A DNA stretch of 64,000 bases from Oceanobacillus sp. HTM 045 (GCA_009733745.1 WNWL01000007.1:269069-333068), one strand, 5' to 3'. Shown: positions 51,201 through 59,507, counted from the stretch's first letter. Translations and numbers: made by a program. The notes: a model not told the origin generated them from the sequence alone.

Positions 51201-53830
51201 CCCGGCCCCACCGCGATCGCGTCGAACAGCGCCTCGGTGCCTTCCGCCGCCACGTCATCGAACAGCGGGCGGATGCCGATCATCGTCGCCGGCGGCGCGA
51301 CCGGGCGCGTCACCGAGCGCTCCACCGGCCGGCCCGACCCGTCGAGCACCCGCACCGTCGCGGTCATCTGCAGCGGCTTCGCCGTGGAGGACGGCTCGGG
51401 GAAGGGCAGCGAGAACCGGGCGAAGCCGGTCTCGTCGGTCGCGATCCCGCTGTCGAGCCACTGGGTGTTGATCGAGACATACTCGTCCGCCGGGCCGAAC
51501 CGGTAGCCGGGATAGTCCTCCAGCCCGTCCGCCGGGCCGATCTCCACCGTGCCCTCCAGCGACAGGTTCCCCGCCGGCGCGCCGTAGAGATACTCCGCCG
51601 TCAGCGCCACCACCGGCGGCGTGTCGAGCGACACCGCTCCCTCCGGCAGGTCGAGGTCGAAGTCGATCCGCTCCGGCACGAAATCCTCGACCAGGAACGG
51701 CACCGTCGCCAGCGGCGGCATCTCCGGGTCGGCATGCACGTCGATCCGCCAGGTGCCGCGCATCGCGCCGCCATCGGTGGCGAAGGTATAGGCCCGGCCG
51801 CCCGCGCCCGCGTCGGCCAGCAGCTGGCGGGTGAACTCCACCCCGTCCGGCCGCTTGACGATGGCCGTCAGCGGCAGCCCGCCGATCGCGTCCGCCGTCG
51901 CGTCGCGCGCGAGGATGGTGGCGTGCACCGCCTCGCCAGGGCGGTAGATGCCGCGCTCGGTGGTCAGGAACACGTCCACCGGCTCCGGCGCCGGGCGCCC
52001 CTCGACGCCGCGGTCCGAAAGGTCGAAACCCGGCCCCGACAGGTCGAGGAAGGTGAAGTCCCCCGCCGCCGTGGTCGCCACCAGCAGCGCCGGGCGCATG
52101 CCGCCCGTGCCGCGCGTCAGGCCCGGCGCGAAGGCGGCATAGCCGTCCGCGTCCGCCGTGACCTCGCCCAGAACCTCGTTGTTGGCCGCCAGCAGCGTCA
52201 GCGTCGCCCCCGGCGCGGCGCCGGAATCGGCCAGCGAGCGCGCGAAGACATGCAGCCCGTCATCGCCGGTCATCGTCGCGACACCGAGATCGGTGACGAC
52301 GAACCACTGCGTCGCCACCTGGTTGCCGCCCCAGTCCTCCTCCGCCTCGGTCGGGGCGCGCGCGGTCATGACGTAGACGCCCGGCTCGAACCCGTCGACC
52401 GCCTCGCCGATGGGCAGCGTCGTGGTCCAGTCCTCGTTCAGGTGCCGCTCGACCAGCCCCTCGCCTTCCCAGACGGCGGCGCCGAGCCGGTCCTCGATCC
52501 GCTCCTGCTCCCAGCTCGTGAGCTGGCTGTCGAACATGCCGTCCTGGATGATCCGCAGCAGGTTGCGGTCGGGCACCCGGAACAGCCGCAGGTCGACGCT
52601 GTCGAGGTTGACCGTCACCACCGGGATGCGCGGCTCGGAGCCCTTCGGCAGCACGTAGGCGCGGCCCGGGAAGCGCACCGACGGGGTGCGGTCGCGGACG
52701 TAGACCTCGATGGTCGCGGGCCGCAGCAGCGTCTCGCCCGAGGCCGCCGGCAGCCCGGCGCGCACCGTCAGGCGCACCCGCTCGCCATGCGTCACGCCGT
52801 CGACGCAGACCTGGCTCTCGTCGGCCTCGACCGGCAGGCTGGAACCCTCCACGCGCACGTAGTCGGCGTAATCGACGCCGGCCTTCACCAGCGCCTCGGA
52901 GAACAGCACGCAGACCCGCGGCTGCGCCGCGTCGGCCTCGACCGTGTGCTCGGTGATGTGGAAGCCGTAGAGCGAGATTGCGCGTTCCAGCGCCTGCTCG
53001 GTCTCGGCCGCGCCGTCGAGGTCGTAGGCCATGCGCAGCGCGGTGATCGAGCGCCGCCCCTCGCCGCGCGCCTCGATCGCCTCGGCGATGCGCACCAGCG
53101 CCTGCGCCCGGTCGGCCGGGCTCTCGGCGCGCAGGTAGGCGTTGATCGCCGCCGACTGCGCGTCCAGCCGCAGCCGGCTGGTCTCGCCGCTCGACGTGCC
53201 CTGGTAGGCCGAGAAGGTGCGCGACAGCAGGACCCAGTTGTCCGGCGCGTCATCGAGGTTGACGATCGCGCCCCGCAGCCCGAAGGCGCGGTAGAAATCG
53301 CCCTGCCGCTGCGCCGCGGAGGCCAGCTCGGCCAGCGTGTCGGCGGAGGTGGATTCCAGCGGGTAGCGCGGCCCGACCCGGATCGCGAACTCCCGCGCAT
53401 CGGTCATGAAGCCGCGCGGCAGGAAGGAAAGCTCCGCCGCCCGCGTCTCGGCCAGCAGCCGCATCGGCTCCGGCGTCTCGACCACGCGGGCCGAGATCGC
53501 GCCGGGAAACTCGACCATCTCGCCGACGCCGGTCTTCAGGAAGCAGGCCTGCGCGCTGCGGTTATAGGTGAAGGCCTTGCAGAGCCGCTCGTCGAGGCAG
53601 GCGTTCTGGCAGGCGGAGAGGCTGACATCGAACACCGACCGCAGGTCCGAACCGAAGAAATCCACGTCCTGAATCTGGACGATCCGCTTTTCCGGAAGGA
53701 GCCCGTCCTGCGCCGCGGCCGGCCCTCCCGCAAGGATGCCCCCCGCCGCCATGCCGAGACCGAGAGCCATTCCGAGAACCAACGAGCCGGAGCGCATCAT
53801 CACCATCTCCCCGCGCCTTGCGGCGCTCAT
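48296..53830 (-). CDS. Alpha-2-macroglobulin family protein with thioester and PAN-like domain
   Basis: 1844 residues. A signal peptide (first Met at 53830, with Met9, 11 and 12 as other starts) ends near 'GGPAAAQDG'; no lipobox is seen. Next comes a Cys-rich PAN/apple-like module ('VFDVSLSACQNACLDERLCKAFTYNRSAQACFLKTG'), then many MG domains. The thioester motif is intact: 'NRYPYGCTEQMTSRALP', with Cys about 1396 and Glu-Gln following, so the protein can trap proteases covalently. The receptor-type end follows. It is co-transcribed with pbpC, a pairing seen widely. Periplasmic protease trapping during wall damage is the accepted idea. Confidence 0.93.
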   Translation of the reverse strand: MSAARRGEMVMMRSGSLVLGMALGLGMAAGGILAGGPAAAQDGLLPEKRIVQIQDVDFFGSDLRSVFDVSLSACQNACLDERLCKAFTYNRSAQACFLKTGVGEMVEFPGAISARVVETPEPMRLLAETRAAELSFLPRGFMTDAREFAIRVGPRYPLESTSADTLAELASAAQRQGDFYRAFGLRGAIVNLDDAPDNWVLLSRTFSAYQGTSSGETSRLRLDAQSAAINAYLRAESPADRAQALVRIAEAIEARGEGRRSITALRMAYDLDGAAETEQALERAISLYGFHITEHTVEADAAQPRVCVLFSEALVKAGVDYADYVRVEGSSLPVEADESQVCVDGVTHGERVRLTVRAGLPAASGETLLRPATIEVYVRDRTPSVRFPGRAYVLPKGSEPRIPVVTVNLDSVDLRLFRVPDRNLLRIIQDGMFDSQLTSWEQERIEDRLGAAVWEGEGLVERHLNEDWTTTLPIGEAVDGFEPGVYVMTARAPTEAEEDWGGNQVATQWFVVTDLGVATMTGDDGLHVFARSLADSGAAPGATLTLLAANNEVLGEVTADADGYAAFAPGLTRGTGGMRPALLVATTAAGDFTFLDLSGPGFDLSDRGVEGRPAPEPVDVFLTTERGIYRPGEAVHATILARDATADAIGGLPLTAIVKRPDGVEFTRQLLADAGAGGRAYTFATDGGAMRGTWRIDVHADPEMPPLATVPFLVEDFVPERIDFDLDLPEGAVSLDTPPVVALTAEYLYGAPAGNLSLEGTVEIGPADGLEDYPGYRFGPADEYVSINTQWLDSGIATDETGFARFSLPFPEPSSTAKPLQMTATVRVLDGSGRPVERSVTRPVAPPATMIGIRPLFDDVAAEGTEALFDAIAVGPGGERVALDRVVWEVSRVTVDYQWYESGGSWRYEPVTRRARVASGEVTLGTDEPVRIAAPVEWGRYELRLTDTTGAFTTASTTFYAGWYAPQAGTDTPDVLQVGLDRESYTVGDTAQLRIKARDAGKLLVAVVDNRLIDTKVVDVPEGESSIDIEVTEAWGPGAYVTATLVRPMDEAAGRNPARALGLTWASVDPGLRDMQVEFTTPDEVDPRGPMDAVIRIDGLKPGEKAYATIAAVDLGILNLTGFEPPAPDEFYFGQRKLGMELRDVYGRLIDGLTGTPGRIRSGGDGLAAANKAAPPTEKLVAFFSGVIEADAAGIAKATFDIPDFNGTVRLMAVTWTETGVGHASKDVLVRDPIVVSLAAPRFLAPGDETRLLIELAHAKGPSGRLTVDWSGDAVVGVPDQAAPEVVVLGDLEQTRLLVPLRGGRIGDGKVRVHVTTPDGTVLRKELPLGVRALDPEVGRQSRVLLQADGGTLTVGPDTFAGLMAGSGRVTVAAGPFAQFDVPGLLSALNRYPYGCTEQMTSRALPLLYFDQVAVAMGVESPAGVRDKVEGAITRILGNQAATGGFGLWGPSSGDMWLDAYVTDFLGQARDAGYEVPDLAFSQALDNLRNQLSYAGDFEKGGEDIAYALMVLAKQGLASIGDLRYYADARSETFGTPLAKAQLGAALAMYGESRRADEMFRLAARHVREEMRAELRYRYDYGSARRDAAAVLTLASLHGSSAVDRTDLTRILLDPRRGRRYYSTQEQAWTLMAANAMLGDPTVTGIRIDGAGLDGLAVRRFEESRIDATPVVIENTGDTPVEVAVTAYGVPVEPEPAGGNGYSIERLYYTMDGVPVSPDAVAQNTQLVVVLTVRDFGDRQARLMVDDPLPAGFEIDNPSILRSGGTAGMDWIDTIEPTHAEFRTERFLAAVDWYGGGKFSLAYVVRAVSPGKFHHPAALVEDMYHPEFRARTEAGRVEVLGPQR

Positions 53831-54086
53831 GAAAAAACCTGTGGCCGGCTGGGTGCCGGCTCTGCCAATCGCCCGCAGTCTCGCACCGGACGGGATGCGG
53901 GTCGAGACGATTCGCGAACGTCGCGGAACCCTCGCCCGACCCTGTGGCAGCCCGGAGGCAGGGGCCGGGCAACGGCCTGTCGATACCGTGACGGGAACCT
54001 TCGACCTGAACCATCGCGACCCTCACGGGGTCTTCGACGGGAGCCTTCGCGCGGCCAGTTAACGGGAGATGAAGATCGGGGCCATG

Positions 54087-54201
54087 TCACCACTGGCGGT
54101 GAAACGCGGCTCCTTTCGGGAAAAGGCCGACAATCTGAGGCCATCACCTCAAGTCACGCGCGGTGTCACCGGCAACCGAGCGAGAAGTCACCCGGGGGTG
54201 A
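54087..54201 (+). repeat. Structured intergenic repeat, copy B
   Basis: TCACC-N6-GGTGA (54087-54102) and TCACCC-GG-GGGTGA (54188-54201) occur in the same order and orientation as in copy A at 13822-13904. The 40 bases from 54087 align without gaps to 13824-13863, sharing TCACC, TGGCGGTGAAAC and TCGGGAA. More GTCAC dyads lie between. Confidence 0.5.
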
Positions 54202-54223
54202 AATCGTCCCCGCGTGACTTTTT
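54151..54223 (+). terminator. Long inverted repeat with T-run
   Basis: AAGTCACGCG (54151-54160) is matched exactly by CGCGTGACTT (54211-54220), followed by TTT. The 50-base interior holds the TCACCC-GG-GGGTGA hairpin of repeat copy B, so the RNA would be a branched structure. It reads as a terminator on the plus strand, but no plus-strand gene precedes it, which hints at a small RNA ending here. Confidence 0.4.
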
Positions 54224-54256
54224 CATCCGCGGCTCAACCCGGATTTGGCGCCACGC

Positions 54257-56215
54257 CTACTCCTGGCGCTGGTGCTCCGCCTGGATGAACCGCGCCCGGC
54301 CGGCGCCCTTGCGCTGGCGCCGGATATGCGGCGGATCGACCAGCCCGCTCTCGTGAATCTCAGCGGAATCAACGACTTCCTGCCAGGCATTGGCGACGCC
54401 GCCGGCCGCGATCACCCGGTCGGCGAGGTCGCGCGTGATCTGCGGCGCGGCCACGCTCGTGCCGGTGATCGCCGCCACCGAGTTGTTGGTCGTCCCCGCC
54501 GCCAGCACGCCCGGCAGCACCGCGGAACGGTCCGCCACCGCCATCAGGTCCGGCCCCTTGATCGGCTGCGGGTCTTCCTTCCTGATACTCCCCGCACTGG
54601 AATACCGCGAAGGCTTCGCACTCCGCCCGATATACCCCCCCACGACATAGGCCCGCCGGCCCGTCGCGATGCCGCTGAGCGAGCCGTCGCGGCGCACCAC
54701 GGCGCCGGGGTTGTCGGTCTCCTTCGGGCGGCCAGAGGGTTCAAATCGTTGGTATTTCTTGTCCTCGATCCAGGTTTCGCGCGCGTTGCCGCGGTAGCGG
54801 TAGGGCGACTCGTCGCGCTGCGCCCAGGTCTCGATCTTCTCGTCCTCGGCAAGGGTCGCCTGCACCCGGATCTTCCAGACCCCGGAGTGGATCGGCGAGC
54901 GCGGGACCCAGTTGATCTCCGACGGCGCGACCGCGAAGACGACCCTCAGCCGGTCCTCCGCGCCGAGGTCCACGGTGAGCCGCCCGACCACGTCGTCGCC
55001 CGATGTCAGCACCTGTTCCAGCCCGTCCGCGAGGCTGAATGTCACCGCCGACCCGCCCGGCGGCGCGATCCGGATCTCCGGGTTCACCGCCGAAACCGGC
55101 AGCCATGTCTCCAGGTAACTCGAAGTCTGGTCCCCCGGCTGTAGCCGCCAGGGCAGGTCCAGGCGCGTCAGACCGCCCCCTCCCGGCGACGGCTTGATGG
55201 CGTGTCCACGCAGCAGCAGGCGGTTGCCCGCGGGTAGAACGAGGGCAGTTTTGTCCTTGAAATCCAATCCACTAGGGGTTGGCGTGTTCTCGTGCCTGCG
55301 GATCGCGGCATCGAAATGCCGCTCCATCGGCTGCTGTCCGTCATGCGGCCCGCCGGCGATCGCATAGCTGAAGTTGATCACCACCGGCAGCGCCGTGCCG
55401 AGCTTCTCCGACATCAGCCGGACCCGCTCAAGCACGTAGTTCACCGCCGCCACCACGAAGGGCACGTAGGTAGTGCCGGAACTGTCCTGTGTCATCAGGA
55501 ACGGCACCTGCACCGAGATGATCCGCGTCCTCCGCGCCCCGTCCGCACCCGGCGGCATTCCCGCCGCCACGTCCATCATGTGCGTGCCATGCGACACCCG
55601 CCGGGACAGCGACCCCTCGCCCGGGCGGGAGAAGTCCACCAGCCCCAGATCGGCCATCAGACGCTCGTGGACGCCTCCAGAGGCCGCGATCGCCGCTTCG
55701 ATCTCCGGCCGCCGCCACTCCGCGCCGAACGGCACGTCGCCGCCGCGCCAGGCGCCATCCTGCACCCAGGCGAAATCAACCCGCGAGCGGTCGCCGGGAA
55801 GCCGGAACCGCTCGTGCGCGAAATTGTTGCCGTCGTCGATCACCGCCACCACGACGGTCGAGCCGAAATCCCCGGCCTCGAGGTCATCGGGAATATCCCA
55901 CTCCGCCGCCGTACCGCTCCCGGCCGGGAAGCACCGGTTCCTGAGCGGCAGCGGGTAGCGCACGACCCGCTTCTTCGGGTCGCCCGGCTGGACAGGCTCG
56001 GGCCCCTGCCCCGGCGGCACAACGGCGATCTCGGCGGGGAAATTCGGCCCGTCCGGCTTCGGGCATGTCACGTCCGCCTGCCGCTGGAAGTCATCCGGGT
56101 TCTCGCGATAGAGCCGGTTGCGGACAGCGAAGTCGCGCCCGTAACCGCTGCTCCAGTCCGAATACGGGTCCCCCGTCTTCGCCGGATCGGGGTCCGGGGC
56201 CCAGGTCAGCGGCAT
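54257..56215 (-). CDS. Subtilisin-family serine protease (S8) without signal peptide
   Basis: 652 residues from the ATG at 56215. The catalytic triad is complete: Asp127 in 'VVVAVIDDGNN', His209 in 'RRVSHGTHMMDVAAG' and Ser587 in 'AAITGTSVAAPQITRDLA', with the oxyanion Asn in 'LVLPAGNRLL'. The order D-H-N-S and the large insertion (about 270 residues) between Asn and Ser, which looks beta-rich, resemble cytoplasm-acting or toxin-like subtilases. No signal peptide, membrane segment or prodomain is visible. The upstream gene on the same strand ends 2 bases before its start, so the two are co-translated. The target is unknown. Confidence 0.88.
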   Translation of the reverse strand: MPLTWAPDPDPAKTGDPYSDWSSGYGRDFAVRNRLYRENPDDFQRQADVTCPKPDGPNFPAEIAVVPPGQGPEPVQPGDPKKRVVRYPLPLRNRCFPAGSGTAAEWDIPDDLEAGDFGSTVVVAVIDDGNNFAHERFRLPGDRSRVDFAWVQDGAWRGGDVPFGAEWRRPEIEAAIAASGGVHERLMADLGLVDFSRPGEGSLSRRVSHGTHMMDVAAGMPPGADGARRTRIISVQVPFLMTQDSSGTTYVPFVVAAVNYVLERVRLMSEKLGTALPVVINFSYAIAGGPHDGQQPMERHFDAAIRRHENTPTPSGLDFKDKTALVLPAGNRLLLRGHAIKPSPGGGGLTRLDLPWRLQPGDQTSSYLETWLPVSAVNPEIRIAPPGGSAVTFSLADGLEQVLTSGDDVVGRLTVDLGAEDRLRVVFAVAPSEINWVPRSPIHSGVWKIRVQATLAEDEKIETWAQRDESPYRYRGNARETWIEDKKYQRFEPSGRPKETDNPGAVVRRDGSLSGIATGRRAYVVGGYIGRSAKPSRYSSAGSIRKEDPQPIKGPDLMAVADRSAVLPGVLAAGTTNNSVAAITGTSVAAPQITRDLADRVIAAGGVANAWQEVVDSAEIHESGLVDPPHIRRQRKGAGRARFIQAEHQRQE

Positions 56216-56217
56216 GG

Positions 56218-57435
56218 TCAGGCCCCCGCGGCCCGCTGGGCGGGGGTCTTCCACTCGTCCACGGCTTTTTTCCACAGCCAGTTCAGGGGCTTGGAGACAT
56301 CCTCGCCCTGCACGACCACCGCCGGGGAATCGATCTCGACGATCTTGTTGCCGTTGACCTCGAAGTCCTTCAGGTCGCCGGATTCCTGCAGCGTGTCGGC
56401 GTAGAAGTCGGCATTTCCGACGCCCTGGCCGTCGAATGTCGCACGCGTCACGGCGTTCACGTGGTCGGACCCGGCACAGGCGGCGAGGTATTCGCCGAGC
56501 ACCAGCCCGATCATCGCGCCGGCCATGCTGTCGGCCGGGAAATGCACCCCCGCGACGGTCCTGTTCACCGCGATCCGCGCGGCCTGGAGCATGAGCTGGT
56601 CCGTCCGCTCCTGCCGTTCCGGGTGGATCAGGATCGACAGCACCTTGGCGACGATGAACGCCTCGACCGCGTGGGCCGAGGGCAGCGTGCCGTGGCCTGG
56701 CATCGGCACGAGCGGCTGGATCTGCGGCGAGTACTTGTCGGGCCGCAGGCAGGCGAGGGCGTGCTTCACCCGCATCGCCACCTTGGCCGCCAGCATCTGC
56801 GCGATGCCGACGATCTCAAGCGTGTATTTCGTGCGCTGCGGATGCGTACCGACGATCCCGCCGAAGAACGGCGTCGGGAACCCGACCTGGGTCAGGATCT
56901 CCGCCGCGCGGTCGTCGCGCAGGTCGGCATAATTGTTCACGAGCTCGAGCTGGGCGACGAAATCCGCGTGCGACGGCCGCGTCAGGTCGAGGATCTTGTC
57001 ATAGCTGACCTGCGGCGGGTCGCCGGCCGAGACCGTCTTCCGGAGGTGAATGCGGATCGCCCCCTCGCCGCCATTGTCGTAGCCCTGGTAGTAGAACTTC
57101 GACAGCAGGTCCGCCTCGCAGATGAAGCTGCGCACCCAGGTCGGCCATTCCTCCATGTTGCGCGGATCGTTGCCGATCAGGAGATCATCCACCGAAAGCT
57201 GGTTGGAATTCCCCTTCCAGCTCCCGACGATGCCGTCGCGCGCGTAGAGGACCGCGCCGGCCAGCATCGGGTCGAACGACCCGGCGCTGCCGACAGCGGC
57301 CCCCCCGGCGCCTCCGGCGCCCCCGGCTCCACCAGCGCCGCCGGCCCCACCGGCTCCCCCAGCGCCGCCGGCTCCACCGGCACCCCCTGCACCGCCGGCC
57401 CCGCCGGCGCCGCCCGAGATCGAAGCAATCGACAT
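56218..57435 (-). CDS. PAP2/vanadium-haloperoxidase-type enzyme with Gly-Gly-Ala repeat N-terminus
   Basis: 405 residues. After MSIASIS come 13 Gly-Gly-Ala repeats (to about residue 46), then an all-helical domain with every catalytic residue of the PAP2/haloperoxidase superfamily: K-x6-R-P (Lys224, Arg231 in 'KHALACLRP'), P-S-A-H (His255) and R-x5-H-x3-D (Arg292, His298, Asp302 in 'RTVAGVHFPAD'). There are no membrane segments, which favours a soluble vanadium-dependent haloperoxidase-like or soluble acid phosphatase over a lipid phosphatase. No signal peptide. It lies between a regulator gene (43 bases upstream) and the subtilase. Confidence 0.83.
   Translation of the reverse strand: MSIASISGGAGGAGGAGGAGGAGGAGGAGGAGGAGGAGGAGGAGGAAVGSAGSFDPMLAGAVLYARDGIVGSWKGNSNQLSVDDLLIGNDPRNMEEWPTWVRSFICEADLLSKFYYQGYDNGGEGAIRIHLRKTVSAGDPPQVSYDKILDLTRPSHADFVAQLELVNNYADLRDDRAAEILTQVGFPTPFFGGIVGTHPQRTKYTLEIVGIAQMLAAKVAMRVKHALACLRPDKYSPQIQPLVPMPGHGTLPSAHAVEAFIVAKVLSILIHPERQERTDQLMLQAARIAVNRTVAGVHFPADSMAGAMIGLVLGEYLAACAGSDHVNAVTRATFDGQGVGNADFYADTLQESGDLKDFEVNGNKIVEIDSPAVVVQGEDVSKPLNWLWKKAVDEWKTPAQRAAGA
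57298..57414 (-). repeat. 13 tandem Gly-Gly-Ala codon triplets
   Basis: Thirteen 9-base units encode (Gly-Gly-Ala)13 near the start of the PAP2 gene. The third bases vary freely among units (GGC, GGG, GGT, GGA; GCC, GCT, GCA), so the protein repeat is kept while DNA identity is lost. This argues for an old, selected linker or assembly segment rather than recent slippage. Confidence 0.85.
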
Positions 57436-57477
57436 GTCAGACCCCCGTCCGTATCGTCCCCCCGCCGAGTGGCGGTA

Positions 57478-59145
57478 TCAGTTCTGTGGCACACCCGCTC
57501 CCCGAAGCGCATCCGCCCAATCCCGGCCGGTCTCGAACCCGGCAGCGGGATGCTTGCTCAGGTAGCCGTCGATCGTGAGCGTCGGCTCCATGCGCAGCAG
57601 TTCGCCCGCGGTCGCGCGTGCGTCCTCCGTCCGGCCAAGGCGCTGCAGCGCGATGGTGCGGACGCGGAGCGTCGATGTATGCCGCCTGTTGGCCTTGAGG
57701 GAAAGGTCCGCCAGTTCCAGCGCGCCCTCGTAATCGCGGGTCGACAGGCAGGCGGTCGCGGCGAGCGAGTCGAAGAAGTACTTGTGCGGGTCCAGCGGCG
57801 ACAGGGCCCGCGCCCGGCGGGTGTAGGAGACCGCCTTCGCGCCCTCGTCCACGAAGGCGTGCAGCGTGCCCTTCAGCAGCCAGGCCAGCGCGTTGTTCGG
57901 GTCGATCTCCAGCGCCTCCTCGAAGCGGTCGGCGGAAATGTCGAATTTCTTCAAGAGGTTGTTGTTCACGAACCCGTCGACCGCGAGGGAGAACGAGCAT
58001 TCCGGGTCGAGATCGAGCGCGCGGGCCGTGCAGTCGGAGGCGATCCGCACGTCCTTCTCGAAATCGGTGCTCCAGCCCTGCTGGATCGACAGGACGTACC
58101 ACTTGCCAAGCCAGGCGTGCAGCATCGAGTTGCCCGGAACGCGGCGGATCAACTCCTCGATCTGAGGCCGTGCGCGGGAGAAGCTCGCCAGCGACTGGCG
58201 GTGCATCAGAGACACGGCCGAGACGAGCAGCGCGTGGCTCTCCACGTCCGGCATCGGACGCGCGGCGGCGACCTCGACCGAGACCTGCAGGATCGTCTTT
58301 CCGATCAGCCGGGCGATGTCGGAGGCCACGTCCTCGACGCCACCGAGCACCTCGGCCAGCGTGATGACATTGTCACGGCTCCAGTGGATCCGCCCGGTGT
58401 CGGTGTCGATGAATTCCGTGCTCAGCCGGAACCCGCGCCCGTCGCTCCGCATCCGGCCCATGACGATGTAGTCGACGTCCAGCGTCTCGCGCAGGTCCGT
58501 CAGGGCCACATCGCGCGTGTTCACGTTGCGGCTCGAGAGATGCGAGATGACGTCGATCAGGTGCGAGCGGGACAACGCGCGGGTGATCTCCTCCGCGATC
58601 ATGTCCCCCGCGTAGCGCGCGTCCTCGTTGTCGGGCCCGCCGGCGAACGGGAGGACCACGACCTTCGGGCAGAGTCGCTCAGAAACCGCCGGTACCGCGG
58701 CGGCGAAAGGGCGCGCGTTCGGCTCCGGCGGATGCAGGCGGCGCTGCTGCAGCCAGCTGGTGAAGCCTTCCTCGGCAATGTCGATGCCTTCGAGGAACTC
58801 GCCGTCCTCCGGGTCGCCCTCGACCGCCCATGAACCGGGTTTGAGCCGGATCTCGTCGTTGTTCGCCTCGAAGACGTAATCCGCCCGGTCGCCGACCACG
58901 TCGCGCAGGTCGCTGAGCGCGCGGCGCAGGCTCGCGCGCCCGTGCGATTGGCCCGAAAGGCTCCAGAGCATGTCCTGCAACCAGGCGCGGGTGCGGCGGC
59001 CATCGGGAGATACGGCGAGCATGACCAGCATGGCACGCTGCTTGGTGCTGGTAATCTCCACCGGCGCCCCGTCCGACCAACGGGCGGAGAACGGGCCAAA
59101 TACCCGCAGTATCAACTTCAGATTGTCATGTCCGCCGGACATCAT
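57478..59145 (-). CDS. Winged-helix/TPR signalling regulator (SARP/CadC-like)
   Basis: 555 residues from the first of two ATGs at 59145. The N-terminal domain ('LKLILRVFGPFSARWSDGAPVEITSTKQRAMLVMLAVSPDGRRTRAWLQDMLW', 'RASLRRALSDLRDVVGD') is a winged-helix DNA-binding domain of the OmpR/SARP type. The centre ('KVVVLPFAGGPDNEDARYAGDMIAEEITRALSRSHLIDVIS', 'DVDYIVMGRMRSDGRGFRLSTEFIDTDTGRIHWSR') is the FlgO/TolB-like domain often found after adenylate cyclases, but no cyclase domain is present. The C-terminal part is TPR repeats. It is the first gene of the unit with the PAP2 enzyme and subtilase and probably controls it. Confidence 0.82.
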   Translation of the reverse strand: MMSGGHDNLKLILRVFGPFSARWSDGAPVEITSTKQRAMLVMLAVSPDGRRTRAWLQDMLWSLSGQSHGRASLRRALSDLRDVVGDRADYVFEANNDEIRLKPGSWAVEGDPEDGEFLEGIDIAEEGFTSWLQQRRLHPPEPNARPFAAAVPAVSERLCPKVVVLPFAGGPDNEDARYAGDMIAEEITRALSRSHLIDVISHLSSRNVNTRDVALTDLRETLDVDYIVMGRMRSDGRGFRLSTEFIDTDTGRIHWSRDNVITLAEVLGGVEDVASDIARLIGKTILQVSVEVAAARPMPDVESHALLVSAVSLMHRQSLASFSRARPQIEELIRRVPGNSMLHAWLGKWYVLSIQQGWSTDFEKDVRIASDCTARALDLDPECSFSLAVDGFVNNNLLKKFDISADRFEEALEIDPNNALAWLLKGTLHAFVDEGAKAVSYTRRARALSPLDPHKYFFDSLAATACLSTRDYEGALELADLSLKANRRHTSTLRVRTIALQRLGRTEDARATAGELLRMEPTLTIDGYLSKHPAAGFETGRDWADALRGAGVPQN

Positions 59146-59279
59146 GCCTCCCCAGCACCGGAGCCGAGCATTATTCAAAACTGCGGGCCTGAAAAGCCGA
59201 CTCACGCTTTTTTCACCCATTTTGGACGCTCGTGCGAAGTCCCCCTCCATTACGGTAAGTTGACCCCGAACGAGTTTGG

Positions 59280-59507
59280 ATGACGACAGTGACCGAACAT
59301 AAAGACCGGAACGATATTGCCGGAAAGATCCACAACCTCCGGGACCTGAGCGATTTCTGCCAGCACTGGCCGGAGCTGAGGCCGATATTGACGGCGGACG
59401 ATTTTTTCGAGGCGGGAGCCGACGAGGACAAGCGCGCACTGCTGCAGTGGATGGTGGTCTTCGCCGACCGCGTCTGCACGACATCGGACCCGGACCTCGC
59501 GTTCTGA
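59280..59507 (+). CDS. Small uncharacterised acidic protein
   Basis: 75 residues, helical, acidic. It has 'NLRDLSDFCQHWPELRPILTADDFFEAGADEDKRALLQWMVVFADRVC', with regular charged and aromatic residues and two Cys. It has coding-like codon use, a start after a purine stretch, and a strong hairpin after the stop (59514-59538). It faces away from the regulator at 59145 and may share its promoter region. I recognise no family. Confidence 0.6.
   Translation: MTTVTEHKDRNDIAGKIHNLRDLSDFCQHWPELRPILTADDFFEAGADEDKRALLQWMVVFADRVCTTSDPDLAF

Larger units (their letters stand above)
53831..54256. other. Intergenic region with structured repeat and terminator
   Basis: 426 bases between the macroglobulin gene (its upstream side) and the 3' end of the subtilase gene. 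It carries repeat copy B (54087-54201), enclosed in part by a 10-bp inverted repeat with T-run (54151-54223). The macroglobulin promoter must lie at about 53840-54000; no clear -35/-10 pair was identified. Confidence 0.55.

Noticed and set aside
48494..54217. Very long open frame on the plus strand opposite the macroglobulin gene
   Set aside because: It is antisense to a protein with clear domains and thioester motif; the translation is Arg/His/Pro-rich without domain patterns, a usual shadow in GC-rich DNA.
57298..57414. CRISPR array or satellite in the Gly-Gly-Ala tract
   Set aside because: Units are 9 bases, contiguous and in frame, with synonymous variation; no spacers.
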